Shown: positions 53,779 to 62,101 of the stretch, piece by piece
Layout: every line of letters starts with the position of its first letter
Numbering within the stretch: the first letter of the stretch is position 1
DNA from: Methanolobus vulcani
GTDB taxonomy: Archaea > Halobacteriota > Methanosarcinia > Methanosarcinales > Methanosarcinaceae
Length of the DNA: 64,000 nucleotides
NCBI RefSeq assembly: GCF_900100715.1
Contig: NZ_FNCA01000010.1
Location: 1 to 64,000 of the forward strand
Reading direction: 5' to 3'
Position numbers and translations under genes: made by a program
The notes under the pieces: generated by a model
The model's input: the letters and a program-made list of their open reading frames with translations, nothing else
What the model was told of the DNA's origin: nothing
Database searches by the model: none

Positions 53779-55485
53779 TTAAACAGAGATCTTTGAACCA
53801 ACAAGTCTTTTTGTGTACTCATGGGAAGGTGAAAGCATCACATCATGGGAATTACCCATCTCTACGATCCTTCCATGATTCATAACACAGATTCTGTCAG
53901 CAATTTTCAGCGTCATAGACAGATCATGTGAGATATAAATCATTGCAAATCCTCTCCTGTTCTGAAGTCCCTTTAAAAGACGCATTACATTTGCAGATGT
54001 CGAAACATCCAGAGCTGAAGTAACCTCGTCTGCAATAAGGAGTTTTGGCTGCATTACCATGGCTCTTGCAAGTGCGACTCTCTGTCTCTGACCACCACTA
54101 AGTTCACCACAGTATTTACTGAGGAAAATATCATTATTCGGAAGATGAACAAGCTCAAGGCAGTCTTTTGCCATTTGTACCCGTTCTTCCTCAGATCCTA
54201 TCTTATTGATATCAAGAGGTTCTTTGATAGCATCAATCACGGTGAACCTGTTACTGGTTGAGTTGAACGGATCCTGAAATACAATCTGTACTCCATTAAG
54301 CCTGCTTCCATAATTTTCAGCGTTGGTGTTCTCACCCATGAACGATACGTTCCCTGTCGCTGGTTGTATCACGTTTGCAAGAATGTGTGCAAGCGTTGAT
54401 TTGCCTGAACCTGTCTGTCCGACAATTGCAAGCACCTCCCCTTCCATTATTTCCAGATCAACATCATCAACTGCTTTCAGGTATTGTCCGTCCGGGAGAC
54501 GATAACTGTAACTCAGGTCGCTTGCCTGCAAAAGTCCTGCTATTCCTCCCCGGTGGCAGGCGATTTCCCTTCCTCCGCCAACAGGGATCAGAGCAGGTGT
54601 TGTTTCATTGCATTTACTGGTCTTTTGTGTGCATCTTGAGAAGAATGGACAACCCTTGAAACCGCTTCCAGCAGAAATATCACCGGGAATTCCCCAGAGG
54701 TCTTTATATACAAAAATATCTGGTGTTGAATGTATGAGTCCTCTTGTATATGGGTGTCTGGGTGATATCAGAACATCCTTTACAGGACCTGTTTCCACGA
54801 CCTTTCCGGAATACATGACAACAACTCTGGATGCCACGGAAGAAACAAAAGTGATATCATGTGATATCATCAACATTGTGTACCCGTTCTTCTCCTGAAG
54901 TTCAACCAGAAGGTCCCTTATTTCCTTCCTTGTGAATGCATCAAGTGCTGAAGTCACTTCGTCAAGGATGAGTAATTTAGGATCACATGACAGGGCCATT
55001 GCCAGAATAACTCTCTGTCTCATGCCTCCTGAAAGCTGATGAGGATATGAATCCATCCATTTAGGGTCAAGATGAACGGTCGTGAACAGATCAGCACATT
55101 TGCTACGTGCTTCATCGGGACTGATATCGAGGTGCTTCAACATTGGTTCTATTACCTGAACCCCAACTCTCATAACAGGATTCAACACTTCAATCCCATT
55201 TTGAAAAACAATTGCAATATCCTTCCATCTGAATCTGTCCATTTCGGCTTCAGATAATGAGGAGATCACATTATCCTTGTAGGTTATTTCACCTGTAATC
55301 GCCGTGTTTTCCGGCAGAAGTCCCATGATACTAAGTGCAGCAGTGGTCTTTCCACTTCCTGATTCTCCCACAATGCCGAGAATCTCCCCTTCTTCTATTT
55401 CAAAAGAAACACCGTCAACTGCCTTTACAGTGTTGATCTCAGTTTGATAGTGACATTTAAGATCATTGATTTTAAGCAGACTCAT
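53779..55485 (-). CDS. Fused double ATPase, DppD-DppF class
   Basis: 568 residues holding two ABC domains in one chain. Domain 1 (about 1-260): GESGSGKTTAAL, LSGGMRQRVILAMAL, LLILDEVTSALD, then an oligo-HPY region with Cys pattern CPFFSRCTQKTSKC. Domain 2 (about 310-565): GQTGSGKSTLAH, LSGGQRQRVALARAM, LLIADEVTSALDV. Such fused forms serve peptide/nickel importers. In the first operon the same job is done by two separate genes. It is 3 bp downstream of the DppC-class permease. Confidence 0.93.
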   Translation of the reverse strand: MSLLKINDLKCHYQTEINTVKAVDGVSFEIEEGEILGIVGESGSGKTTAALSIMGLLPENTAITGEITYKDNVISSLSEAEMDRFRWKDIAIVFQNGIEVLNPVMRVGVQVIEPMLKHLDISPDEARSKCADLFTTVHLDPKWMDSYPHQLSGGMRQRVILAMALSCDPKLLILDEVTSALDAFTRKEIRDLLVELQEKNGYTMLMISHDITFVSSVASRVVVMYSGKVVETGPVKDVLISPRHPYTRGLIHSTPDIFVYKDLWGIPGDISAGSGFKGCPFFSRCTQKTSKCNETTPALIPVGGGREIACHRGGIAGLLQASDLSYSYRLPDGQYLKAVDDVDLEIMEGEVLAIVGQTGSGKSTLAHILANVIQPATGNVSFMGENTNAENYGSRLNGVQIVFQDPFNSTSNRFTVIDAIKEPLDINKIGSEEERVQMAKDCLELVHLPNNDIFLSKYCGELSGGQRQRVALARAMVMQPKLLIADEVTSALDVSTSANVMRLLKGLQNRRGFAMIYISHDLSMTLKIADRICVMNHGRIVEMGNSHDVMLSPSHEYTKRLVGSKISV

Positions 55486-55487
55486 GA

Positions 55488-56417
55488 TTAAACCCCTTTC
55501 TTTATCTTTAATTTGGGATCAAGTATTCTCTCCATATCCCTGCTAATAAACGCGAGACACAGCAGGAGGAAAATAAGTATGAATAGCGGAGGCAACAGCC
55601 ACCATTTCCAGTAAGGTGTGAAATATATCGCGCTAAAACCGGTTGCACTATTAAGCATCATACCCCAGCTCTTGGATGTTGGATCGCCCAGTCCCAGAAA
55701 TGCAAGTCCTGCCTCGGCTATGATTGCATGTGAGGATATGCCGATGATAAGCACGAACAGAACAGGCATAACCTCAGGGAAAATATGCCTGCGGAGAATG
55801 TAAAGTGGTTTTGCGCCGTAGTTTTTGGCAGCAATAATATAGCTGTTCTTCTTTATTGCTAGTGTCTGTGAGCGCGCGATACGTGCGGGTTTTGCCCAGC
55901 TGAATAGAACGAGTATAAGAATAACATTAAGAATGCTCGGCCCGAGAAAAGCAGATATTACGATCAGCAACGGAAAACTTGGAAGTGCCATTGTAACATC
56001 GATAATTCTCATAAGTGCCTGATCAACGTGTCCTCCGATATATCCGGCCAGTATACCGATAGCTCCGCCGCCAAAACCCGAGATAAATGCCACTGCAAGA
56101 CCTATTGTAAGGCTCATTCTTGCACCGTAGCATATCTGTGACCAGATATCCATTCCAAGCTCATCGGTACCGAGTATGTGAACCGATCCGGGTGATTCAA
56201 GGGAGTCGCCTGTGATCTTCTGTGGTGGATAAAGTGTTATCATTGGGGCAAAAACAGCCATCAGGATTATTACAAGAATTCCAAGGACGCCGATCTTACC
56301 TTCTGTACTGAACTTCGAGAATGTATTGTTCAGACTGAGACTGATTCTGTAAATACTCAAAGCCTGAATATAAACTATTATTCTGGCATACCCGGAGACA
56401 TTGACATTCTCGATCAT
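55488..56417 (-). CDS. Second Opp-type permease, DppC class
   Basis: 309 residues. Features as in other DppC proteins: LGTDELGMDIWSQICYGARMS, six helices, and ETV-loop-like AEAGLAFLGLGDPTSKSWG. An N-terminal extension of about 35 residues precedes the first helix. It overlaps the stop of the DppB-class gene by 4 bp. It works with the fused ATPase and the lipoprotein SBP at 59894. Confidence 0.93.
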   Translation of the reverse strand: MIENVNVSGYARIIVYIQALSIYRISLSLNNTFSKFSTEGKIGVLGILVIILMAVFAPMITLYPPQKITGDSLESPGSVHILGTDELGMDIWSQICYGARMSLTIGLAVAFISGFGGGAIGILAGYIGGHVDQALMRIIDVTMALPSFPLLIVISAFLGPSILNVILILVLFSWAKPARIARSQTLAIKKNSYIIAAKNYGAKPLYILRRHIFPEVMPVLFVLIIGISSHAIIAEAGLAFLGLGDPTSKSWGMMLNSATGFSAIYFTPYWKWWLLPPLFILIFLLLCLAFISRDMERILDPKLKIKKGV

Positions 56418-57397
56418 ATTGCAACCCTCGGATCAAGTTTACTGTATATTTTGTCAACCAGCAGGTTGCAGATAAGTATGGAAACTGCAATTACCAGTAG
56501 AATTCCCTGAATGAGCGGATAATCACGACCAACAACGGCACTTCGCAGTGTCATTCCAATTCCCGGATAAGAAAAAACACTCTCAACCAGCACAACACCT
56601 CCCATCATTATCCCAATCATAAATCCTGCTCTGGTCACCACCGGAAGCAGTGCGTTTCTGAGTGCATGCCTGGTCCATACAGTCTTTTCACCCAGTCCTT
56701 TGGCTCGTGCGGTTCGGATATAATCTTTCGTGGTTACTGTGATCAATGTATTTCTTGTGAGCAGGTAGACTCCGGTTAGCTGTGCCAGTGACAGGGTCAT
56801 AACAGGCAGGAAAGCATGGTATAAGATATCCCATAGCTGTTCCACAGGTCCGCTATAGTGTGCGAAGGGAGTAATAGCACCTGCAAGTGGAAATAATCTG
56901 AAATGTACGCTAAAGGCCAGAAGAAGTATCAGTCCGAGCAAAAATGAAGGAATCTCAGCAAAGGCTATCATGCCAGCCATCATTAGCCTGTCACTGCCTT
57001 TTTTACGGTTCTTTGCCGAAAATGTACCAAGAATCACACCGGCAACTGTGCTGATAACTGTTGATCCAAAGACTATCATCATAGTCCAGGGAAGATGCAG
57101 CATTATCACATCGCTGACCGGCATTTTGTAATATATGCTCCTGCCAAGGTCAGCCTTTAGCAGGTTCTTCAAATATACTAGGAATTGTTCGTGCACTGGT
57201 TTGTCCAGTCCGTAGTAGCTCATGTAATACAGTCGCTGTTCTTCTGTCATTATAATGACCTCATCTCCTGAATCATCTTCGGAAGTTGTGGAGAATGGGT
57301 CACCCGGCATAATTCGCGGAAGGAAGAAATTAATGGCAAGAATTACAAAAAGGGTTATCACTAACCTGAAAACAAATGAATTCCTGTCATTTTTCAT
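56414..57397 (-). CDS. Second Opp-type permease, DppB class
   Basis: 327 residues. Start VITLFVILAINFFLPRIMPG is very close to that of the first DppB (AINFFLPRVMPGG), suggesting the two importers share an origin. DppB loop and the coupling region ARAKGLGEKTVWTRHALRNA are present, as is ESVFSYPGIGMTLRSAV. It lies 15 bp after the methyltransferase gene. Confidence 0.93.
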   Translation of the reverse strand: MKNDRNSFVFRLVITLFVILAINFFLPRIMPGDPFSTTSEDDSGDEVIIMTEEQRLYYMSYYGLDKPVHEQFLVYLKNLLKADLGRSIYYKMPVSDVIMLHLPWTMMIVFGSTVISTVAGVILGTFSAKNRKKGSDRLMMAGMIAFAEIPSFLLGLILLLAFSVHFRLFPLAGAITPFAHYSGPVEQLWDILYHAFLPVMTLSLAQLTGVYLLTRNTLITVTTKDYIRTARAKGLGEKTVWTRHALRNALLPVVTRAGFMIGIMMGGVVLVESVFSYPGIGMTLRSAVVGRDYPLIQGILLVIAVSILICNLLVDKIYSKLDPRVAI

Positions 57398-57412
57398 AAT
57401 ATCATCCTGCCG

Positions 57413-58270
57413 TTAAACTTCCCAGACCATCATGCCAGTGTACACATCTGACTCTGAAAGGTACATTCCATCAGTCGCAGCGTTTTGATAATAATCCATT
57501 ATCTTTTGTTTTGTCTCATCATCAAAATCCCGGCCACGCCCAATGAAATCTATTGCACGGTCTGCTGTTTCCTGCCAGCTTGCTTCTTCTTTCCATTCGG
57601 CATGGTTGATTTTGACAGACGGCCTGTATCCTGCAAGATAGAGATACATGAAAGGGAAGTTCATTCCTCCATTCATATTGTTCTCTGAACTTTCGCCAAG
57701 TATTGAGCTTCGGATATCACGATATGCTTTATCTTCCTCTCTTCTCAGGAAGTTGCTGTAATAACAGAACTTCTTTGAGCAGGTCATCATCCGGTCAAAG
57801 TTCTCAGCATCCTTTATTCCAGGGGTCATGGAGGCAATTACAAGATCGAATTCATTCCTGAATCCAAGCTCATCTATGTCCGCGGTCCACCAGGAACATT
57901 CAATAATGTTTATAGGAAGTGATTCTTGCTTTACTGAATCTTTAAGTCTGTCAAGCATTCCGGAAGATATGTCAAGGGAAGTAACATCTGCTCCCATTCT
58001 TGAAAGAGGAAGGGAGAGGGTGCCGGGTCCGCACCCGATATCCAGAACCTTTGCTCCATCTGGCTCAAATCCACATTCATCAAGAAATTCAAGAATTTGG
58101 TCCGTTTTCTTCTGTCTTCTATCCTGTTCCATATTTCTGGCATAGCTCACTGAACGTTTGTTCCAGACCTCTGCCATCCTGCCTTCGTCCTGTATATTCT
58201 GACGGCTGCCGGAGGCTTTATTCCAGCAGTCGACCAGATTTTTGATATTATCTCTTTGCTGCAATTCCAT
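57413..58270 (-). CDS. Class I SAM methyltransferase inside the second importer operon
   Basis: About 285 residues. Helical N-terminal extension with [20 protein letters not shown], motif [18 protein letters not shown], motif [10 protein letters not shown], then [19 protein letters not shown]. The second methyltransferase (60942-61784) is a paralogue with the same layout (VLDIGAGPGRLSIPI, IASFSLGMPDIKDA). ATG 58270 overlaps the end of the binding-protein gene by 23 bp and uses a GAGAGGG ribosome site in it. It should methylate a small molecule; its place among transport genes suggests a metal ligand or chelate. Confidence 0.85.
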   Translation of the reverse strand: MELQQRDNIKNLVDCWNKASGSRQNIQDEGRMAEVWNKRSVSYARNMEQDRRQKKTDQILEFLDECGFEPDGAKVLDIGCGPGTLSLPLSRMGADVTSLDISSGMLDRLKDSVKQESLPINIIECSWWTADIDELGFRNEFDLVIASMTPGIKDAENFDRMMTCSKKFCYYSNFLRREEDKAYRDIRSSILGESSENNMNGGMNFPFMYLYLAGYRPSVKINHAEWKEEASWQETADRAIDFIGRGRDFDDETKQKIMDYYQNAATDGMYLSESDVYTGMMVWEV

Positions 58271-59894
58271 CCCTCTCAAGATATGATAGAATACTGTGTG
58301 TTCTTGCGTGATGGTCGTACATATTTATCCATCCGTCATAGGTAGAGATGCGCCATGCATCGTATTTTGTGGTGTAATAGAGTGGTATTGCAGGTATGTC
58401 CTCAGCAAGTACGGTCTGCATTTCGTAGACAATCTCCTTGCGTTTCTCATCGTCAAGTTCCTGCATCTCATGAGCTCCAAGAGCATTCAGGGTTTCATTG
58501 TGATAACCAAACACTGATGCGCCGGATGATACACTGTTTGTTTCTGTAGTGTCATCACAGTATCTTGTACGGAGGTAATCCGCATCTTTTCCCCATCCCC
58601 CAAAACCACTTATTGCAAGCTCGAAGTCTCCGGTTTTCAGATTTGCATCACGGGATTTACTTTCAAGAGCTTCGACCTGGACATCAATTCCTACTTCGAG
58701 GAGTCTTGCTTTTATAAGTTCTCCAATACGGACTTCGCTGCTTCCAAGTGACAATACATATGACAGTTTTTCACCATCTTTATCACGTATTCCGTCGCCG
58801 TCCGTATCGGTCCATCCTGCTTCGTCCAGCAATTCACCGGCTTTTTCAGGGTTGTATGCATATTCCGGTTGGTCAGGGTTGTACCAGATGTGGTCTTCAG
58901 AAAGTATACCCATTTTACCAGCTTTTCCTGCGCCTCTGCCAATCTTTTCCACAAGTTCTTCACGGTCAATTGCATAAGCAAATGCCTGTCTTATTTTTTT
59001 GTCATCAAGCTCTGTGCATTTGTTCATGTTGAAATAGAACTGGTATCCCCAGAAAGCAGGCTGCTGTTCAACTCTTATTTCAGGATCTGATGTGAAGCGT
59101 TCAAGAGTATCAGGTGATATACTTGTGAAATCGATCTCACCCTGTTCAAAAGATACCAGCGCATCACTGACAGGAACGAATTCGACTGCTTCAACAGCTG
59201 TGTCCGGCCCCCAGAAGTTCTCGTTTGTTACAAACCTGTATGTTCCATGCTCCTGATTATATTCCTCAAGAAGGAATGGCCCGGTACCTGTAACAGCTTC
59301 CGGCTCAAGGTAACTGGCAGGATCTGTTACATCTTCGTATATATGCTGAGGTATGATCCTAAAACCGGTCATCTTGTAAAGGAATGTGCAAACCGGCTGA
59401 GTAAGTATGAATTTGACAGTATTGTCGTCCACAACCTGGACGCTGTCTACAACTCCATTTTCCATACCGCCTGATATAGGCACATATTCCTGCTCATAAT
59501 CAAAAGTAAATTTAACGTCATTAGCTGTGAATGGCTCTCCATCACTCCAGGTTACGCCTTCGCGGAGATTGAATGTGTATTCTGTTCCGTCTTCATTAAC
59601 ATCCCAGCTTTCAGCCAGCCATGGAATTATGCCAACCTCATCTCTTTCTACCAGACTGTCGAAGATCATTCCAACCTTTGATGATCCAGGACCTCTCGGA
59701 TATATCGAGAATGGTTGCGGATAACCATAATCTCCACCGCTCAAACGAACAACATCCACTTTCTCTGATCCTGCATCAGTATCATAAGTCGTAATGCTGG
59801 ACTGAGTATCTTCCTGATCAACACAACCTGCTGTCATTAAGACCAAAGATATCAGGAATGCTGAAAATAGTACCAATAACCTTTTTTTATCCAT
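58248..59894 (-). CDS. Second Opp/Nik-type substrate-binding lipoprotein
   Basis: 548 residues. Lipoprotein signal with MTAGC, lipidated Cys24. SBP_bac_5 domain with [20 protein letters not shown] and the early segment SIYPRGPG shared with the first binding protein. Typical Asn/Tyr-rich ligand region ([20 protein letters not shown]). The lipoprotein anchor contrasts with the C-terminal anchor of the first. It starts the minus-strand operon running to 51998. Confidence 0.93.
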   Translation of the reverse strand: MDKKRLLVLFSAFLISLVLMTAGCVDQEDTQSSITTYDTDAGSEKVDVVRLSGGDYGYPQPFSIYPRGPGSSKVGMIFDSLVERDEVGIIPWLAESWDVNEDGTEYTFNLREGVTWSDGEPFTANDVKFTFDYEQEYVPISGGMENGVVDSVQVVDDNTVKFILTQPVCTFLYKMTGFRIIPQHIYEDVTDPASYLEPEAVTGTGPFLLEEYNQEHGTYRFVTNENFWGPDTAVEAVEFVPVSDALVSFEQGEIDFTSISPDTLERFTSDPEIRVEQQPAFWGYQFYFNMNKCTELDDKKIRQAFAYAIDREELVEKIGRGAGKAGKMGILSEDHIWYNPDQPEYAYNPEKAGELLDEAGWTDTDGDGIRDKDGEKLSYVLSLGSSEVRIGELIKARLLEVGIDVQVEALESKSRDANLKTGDFELAISGFGGWGKDADYLRTRYCDDTTETNSVSSGASVFGYHNETLNALGAHEMQELDDEKRKEIVYEMQTVLAEDIPAIPLYYTTKYDAWRISTYDGWINMYDHHARTHSILSYLERDGIAAKR

Positions 59895-60165
59895 TATTTA
59901 AACACCTTGTATTTGTGATATATCTAAAAATCAACTGTAATTCTAATTGAACATATGAATGGGAGTTGATAATACATTCTTCTATAAAAGTATTACTTAT
60001 TAGCTACTAATTAGAATATTATGTGAATTAATAATTTTTCTAGTCAAACTATATCTACTTTTTACCGGCAAATATTTTCATTTTAACAATATTAAACCCA
60101 CATTTATATAATGAAAAATCTAAATCCCGAAAGAATTCGGGATGAAACGGCAATTTTGGAACTAC
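59895..60165. promoter_or_regulatory. Promoter region of the second importer operon
   Basis: AT-rich. On the minus strand a TATA-like CTTTTATAG (complement of 59982-59989) precedes the lipoprotein gene. The plus-strand stretch AAAAGTATTACT lies at 59986-59997; a similar AAAAGTATTA is in front of the FmdE operon at 45510-45519. The hairpin at 60124-60143 closes the cooC-like gene. Confidence 0.4.
60124..60143 (-). terminator. Hairpin after the cooC-like gene
   Basis: ATCCCGAA (60124-60131) and TTCGGGAT (60136-60143), 8-bp perfect stem, 4-base loop, 22 bases past the downstream stop codon at 60166; on the minus strand TTTA follows. Confidence 0.6.
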
Positions 60166-60930
60166 TTATTGTTCTTTCATTTCCATCAAAAAAGATGCAA
60201 TAGAGTTAACATCAGGTGAATCCACATCAAATTGTTCACCAAGCAGTCCTGCCTTAAAAACCGAAACCATTACAGGCAGGGTTGCCAGAATCCTTTCTTC
60301 CGGGATTTTTTCTCCAAGAATCGTTTTGCTTTCCCCTTCAACCCTGTTAAGTACATAGTAGAGGTCTTTTCAGGCAGTTTCTGCCAGACCGCTTATCTTT
60401 TCAGAAAGGCAGATTGATTCATAAGAAGGATCAATGACCATTAGCAGTGCATCGCAGCCTTCTTCCACTCCCCTGCCGAAATGTTCGATTCCGGCTTCAG
60501 TGTCAACTAAAACAATGTCGTTACTTCCGACATCTATATTCTTGAGAAGATGCTTAGAAAGAACTCCCATGGGGCAGGCACATCCTTCTCCAAAATCGTG
60601 TATTTTTCCAACAGCCATCAGTGAAATGTTATCTGTTTTTGAGACATACTCACCGGGTATGTCTGCAATCTCCCATCTTTTATCAAAGAACTTTACTTCT
60701 TCACCTGTTGAAAAAGAAGCTTTCATTCTTTCAACAAGGTCTTTTTTCCCGCCAAAGAAGTTCAGGAAATCTTCAGGCAGTTCGAGTCCCAATTGCCTGT
60801 GAAGTCCGAAATTGGATTCATCGTTGTCAACCACCAGTACATTATATCCTTCTCTGGACATTGTCTGTGCCAGTAAAGCTGTTAATGTACTTTTTCCGCA
60901 TCCGCCTTTTCCGCATATCAGTATTTTCAA
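60166..60930 (-). pseudogene. CooC-type nickel-insertion ATPase, interrupted by an in-frame TGA
   Basis: 254 residues in one frame except for TGA at 60370-60372 (codon 187). Deviant Walker A CGKGGCGKST at 6-15, the CXC metal motif C117-A-C119 (GEGCACPMG) and DTEAGIEHFGRG identify a CooC-family P-loop ATPase, which loads nickel into enzymes such as CO dehydrogenase. After the TGA the same frame continues with KDLYYVLNRVEGESK and runs to a normal stop at 60166, matching the expected C-terminal third. TTG start at 60930 with GGAGATGAT before it. The TGA probably replaced a Gly codon (GGA). It follows the methyltransferase by 11 bp. Confidence 0.85.
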
Positions 60931-60941
60931 AATATCATCTC

Positions 60942-61784
60942 CTAGTTGTTTTGTTTCTTTTCCCAGCAGATCCGCACGCGGGTTGAATTACCTTTTTCAG
61001 AGATCTGTCCGTTGTTCCATGAGAGTTCGTCCCTGAGGTAATTGTAAAGAATAGTTTCCTGCTCAGGTGTCTCGATCATGTATCGTGATCTGAAGAAATC
61101 CATGGCTTCATCCATGGATGCAAAATTGTTAGTGTATTCCAGAGGGAATACCTGCATATCAGGATATATTCCCATGTCGTAGAGAACGTTGTACAACACA
61201 TCGCATTTAGGACCACATGTATAATTAATTCCGTACAGGTATGGCCAGAGATTTACAGAATGCTCTTCCCATGGAGTTGTTCCTGCAAACCAGTAGAGAT
61301 AAACATGTTTTGAAGAAGCCTGTTCCATTTTCCGGATTGCATCTTTTATATCCGGCATACCAAGGGAGAATGATGCAATGACAATATCATAAGAACCATC
61401 GAGGTCATTCCCGACGTCGATATCTTCCCAGCGTTTGCTTACACAGTCCAGATTAGTTATTCCTTTTTCAGCGACATTTTCAAGGAGCAGATTTTTCATG
61501 CCTTCTGCAGGTTCTACAGCGGTTACATGTGCAACCCTTTCTGCAATAGGTATTGAAAGCCTTCCGGGTCCTGCGCCGATATCCAGTACTCTGGATTCTG
61601 GTGTAAGAGGAAGCTCTTCCAGAGTTAGCCGTGTTCTCTCTGAGTTTTCCTGTGTTCTTTTCCAGAACCTTTCTGCATTATCTTTTTTGTTCCACAGGTT
61701 CTTTTCTACTTCTTTGTTTGCTGCCTGCTGGGCAGCCATGAGTTTTTTCCATACTTCATTCCAGTCTATTTTTCCGTGTTCCAT
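60942..61784 (-). CDS. Class I SAM methyltransferase, paralogue upstream of the cooC-like gene
   Basis: 280 residues. Same architecture as the methyltransferase at 57413: helical N-terminus rich in Lys/Gln/Glu (MAAQQAANKEVEKNLWNKKD), motif I SRVLDIGAGPGRLSIPIA, then VTAVEPAEGM and YDIVIASFSLGM, with a Cys/Gly pair in YTCGPKCD. Ribosome site AAGGAT at about 61792-61797 (complement). It is in an operon with the cooC-like gene. Likely substrate: a small ligand linked to metal handling (inference). Confidence 0.85.
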   Translation of the reverse strand: MEHGKIDWNEVWKKLMAAQQAANKEVEKNLWNKKDNAERFWKRTQENSERTRLTLEELPLTPESRVLDIGAGPGRLSIPIAERVAHVTAVEPAEGMKNLLLENVAEKGITNLDCVSKRWEDIDVGNDLDGSYDIVIASFSLGMPDIKDAIRKMEQASSKHVYLYWFAGTTPWEEHSVNLWPYLYGINYTCGPKCDVLYNVLYDMGIYPDMQVFPLEYTNNFASMDEAMDFFRSRYMIETPEQETILYNYLRDELSWNNGQISEKGNSTRVRICWEKKQNN

Positions 61785-62101
61785 TTAGAAATCCTTCTTT
61801 TTGTTTTTATATTGAAATCGAGTAATGTTTGTTTTTCAGTATTATTAATATCAATAATATTCTATTTTCATGCTACTTTCTAAGTTATTCGTAGCACAAT
61901 ACATCATGTAATATATACTTATGTATTAACAACGTGAACCATAAAAAAATAATATTCAGTAATAAACAAAATAAAAGGACACTAAATTGAATATTTATTT
62001 TATATGTGGTAGCAAATACATGCAAAAAAGAATAAACTTCAGGATATAGTCCCTGAAGTCATACTGACAAAGTAAATTGAGATACTTCTTTAATAAATCA
62101 A
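61785..62101. other. Intergenic region before the M1 peptidase gene
   Basis: 317 bp, very AT-rich. AATACAT and ATGTATT form a 7-bp inverted repeat around the TATA-like stretch at about 61910-61937, upstream of the methyltransferase gene. No protein gene seen. Confidence 0.35.

Noticed and set aside
45554-60120. NikR-type operator before the importer operons
   Set aside because: I looked for a GTGTTA/TAACAC-type pair before both operons and found none; only AT-rich imperfect repeats are present.
60370-60372. TGA in the cooC-like gene as a selenocysteine codon
   Set aside because: CooC proteins are not selenoproteins, the expected residue is Gly, I saw no SECIS-like hairpin nearby, and the Methanosarcinales are not known to use selenocysteine.
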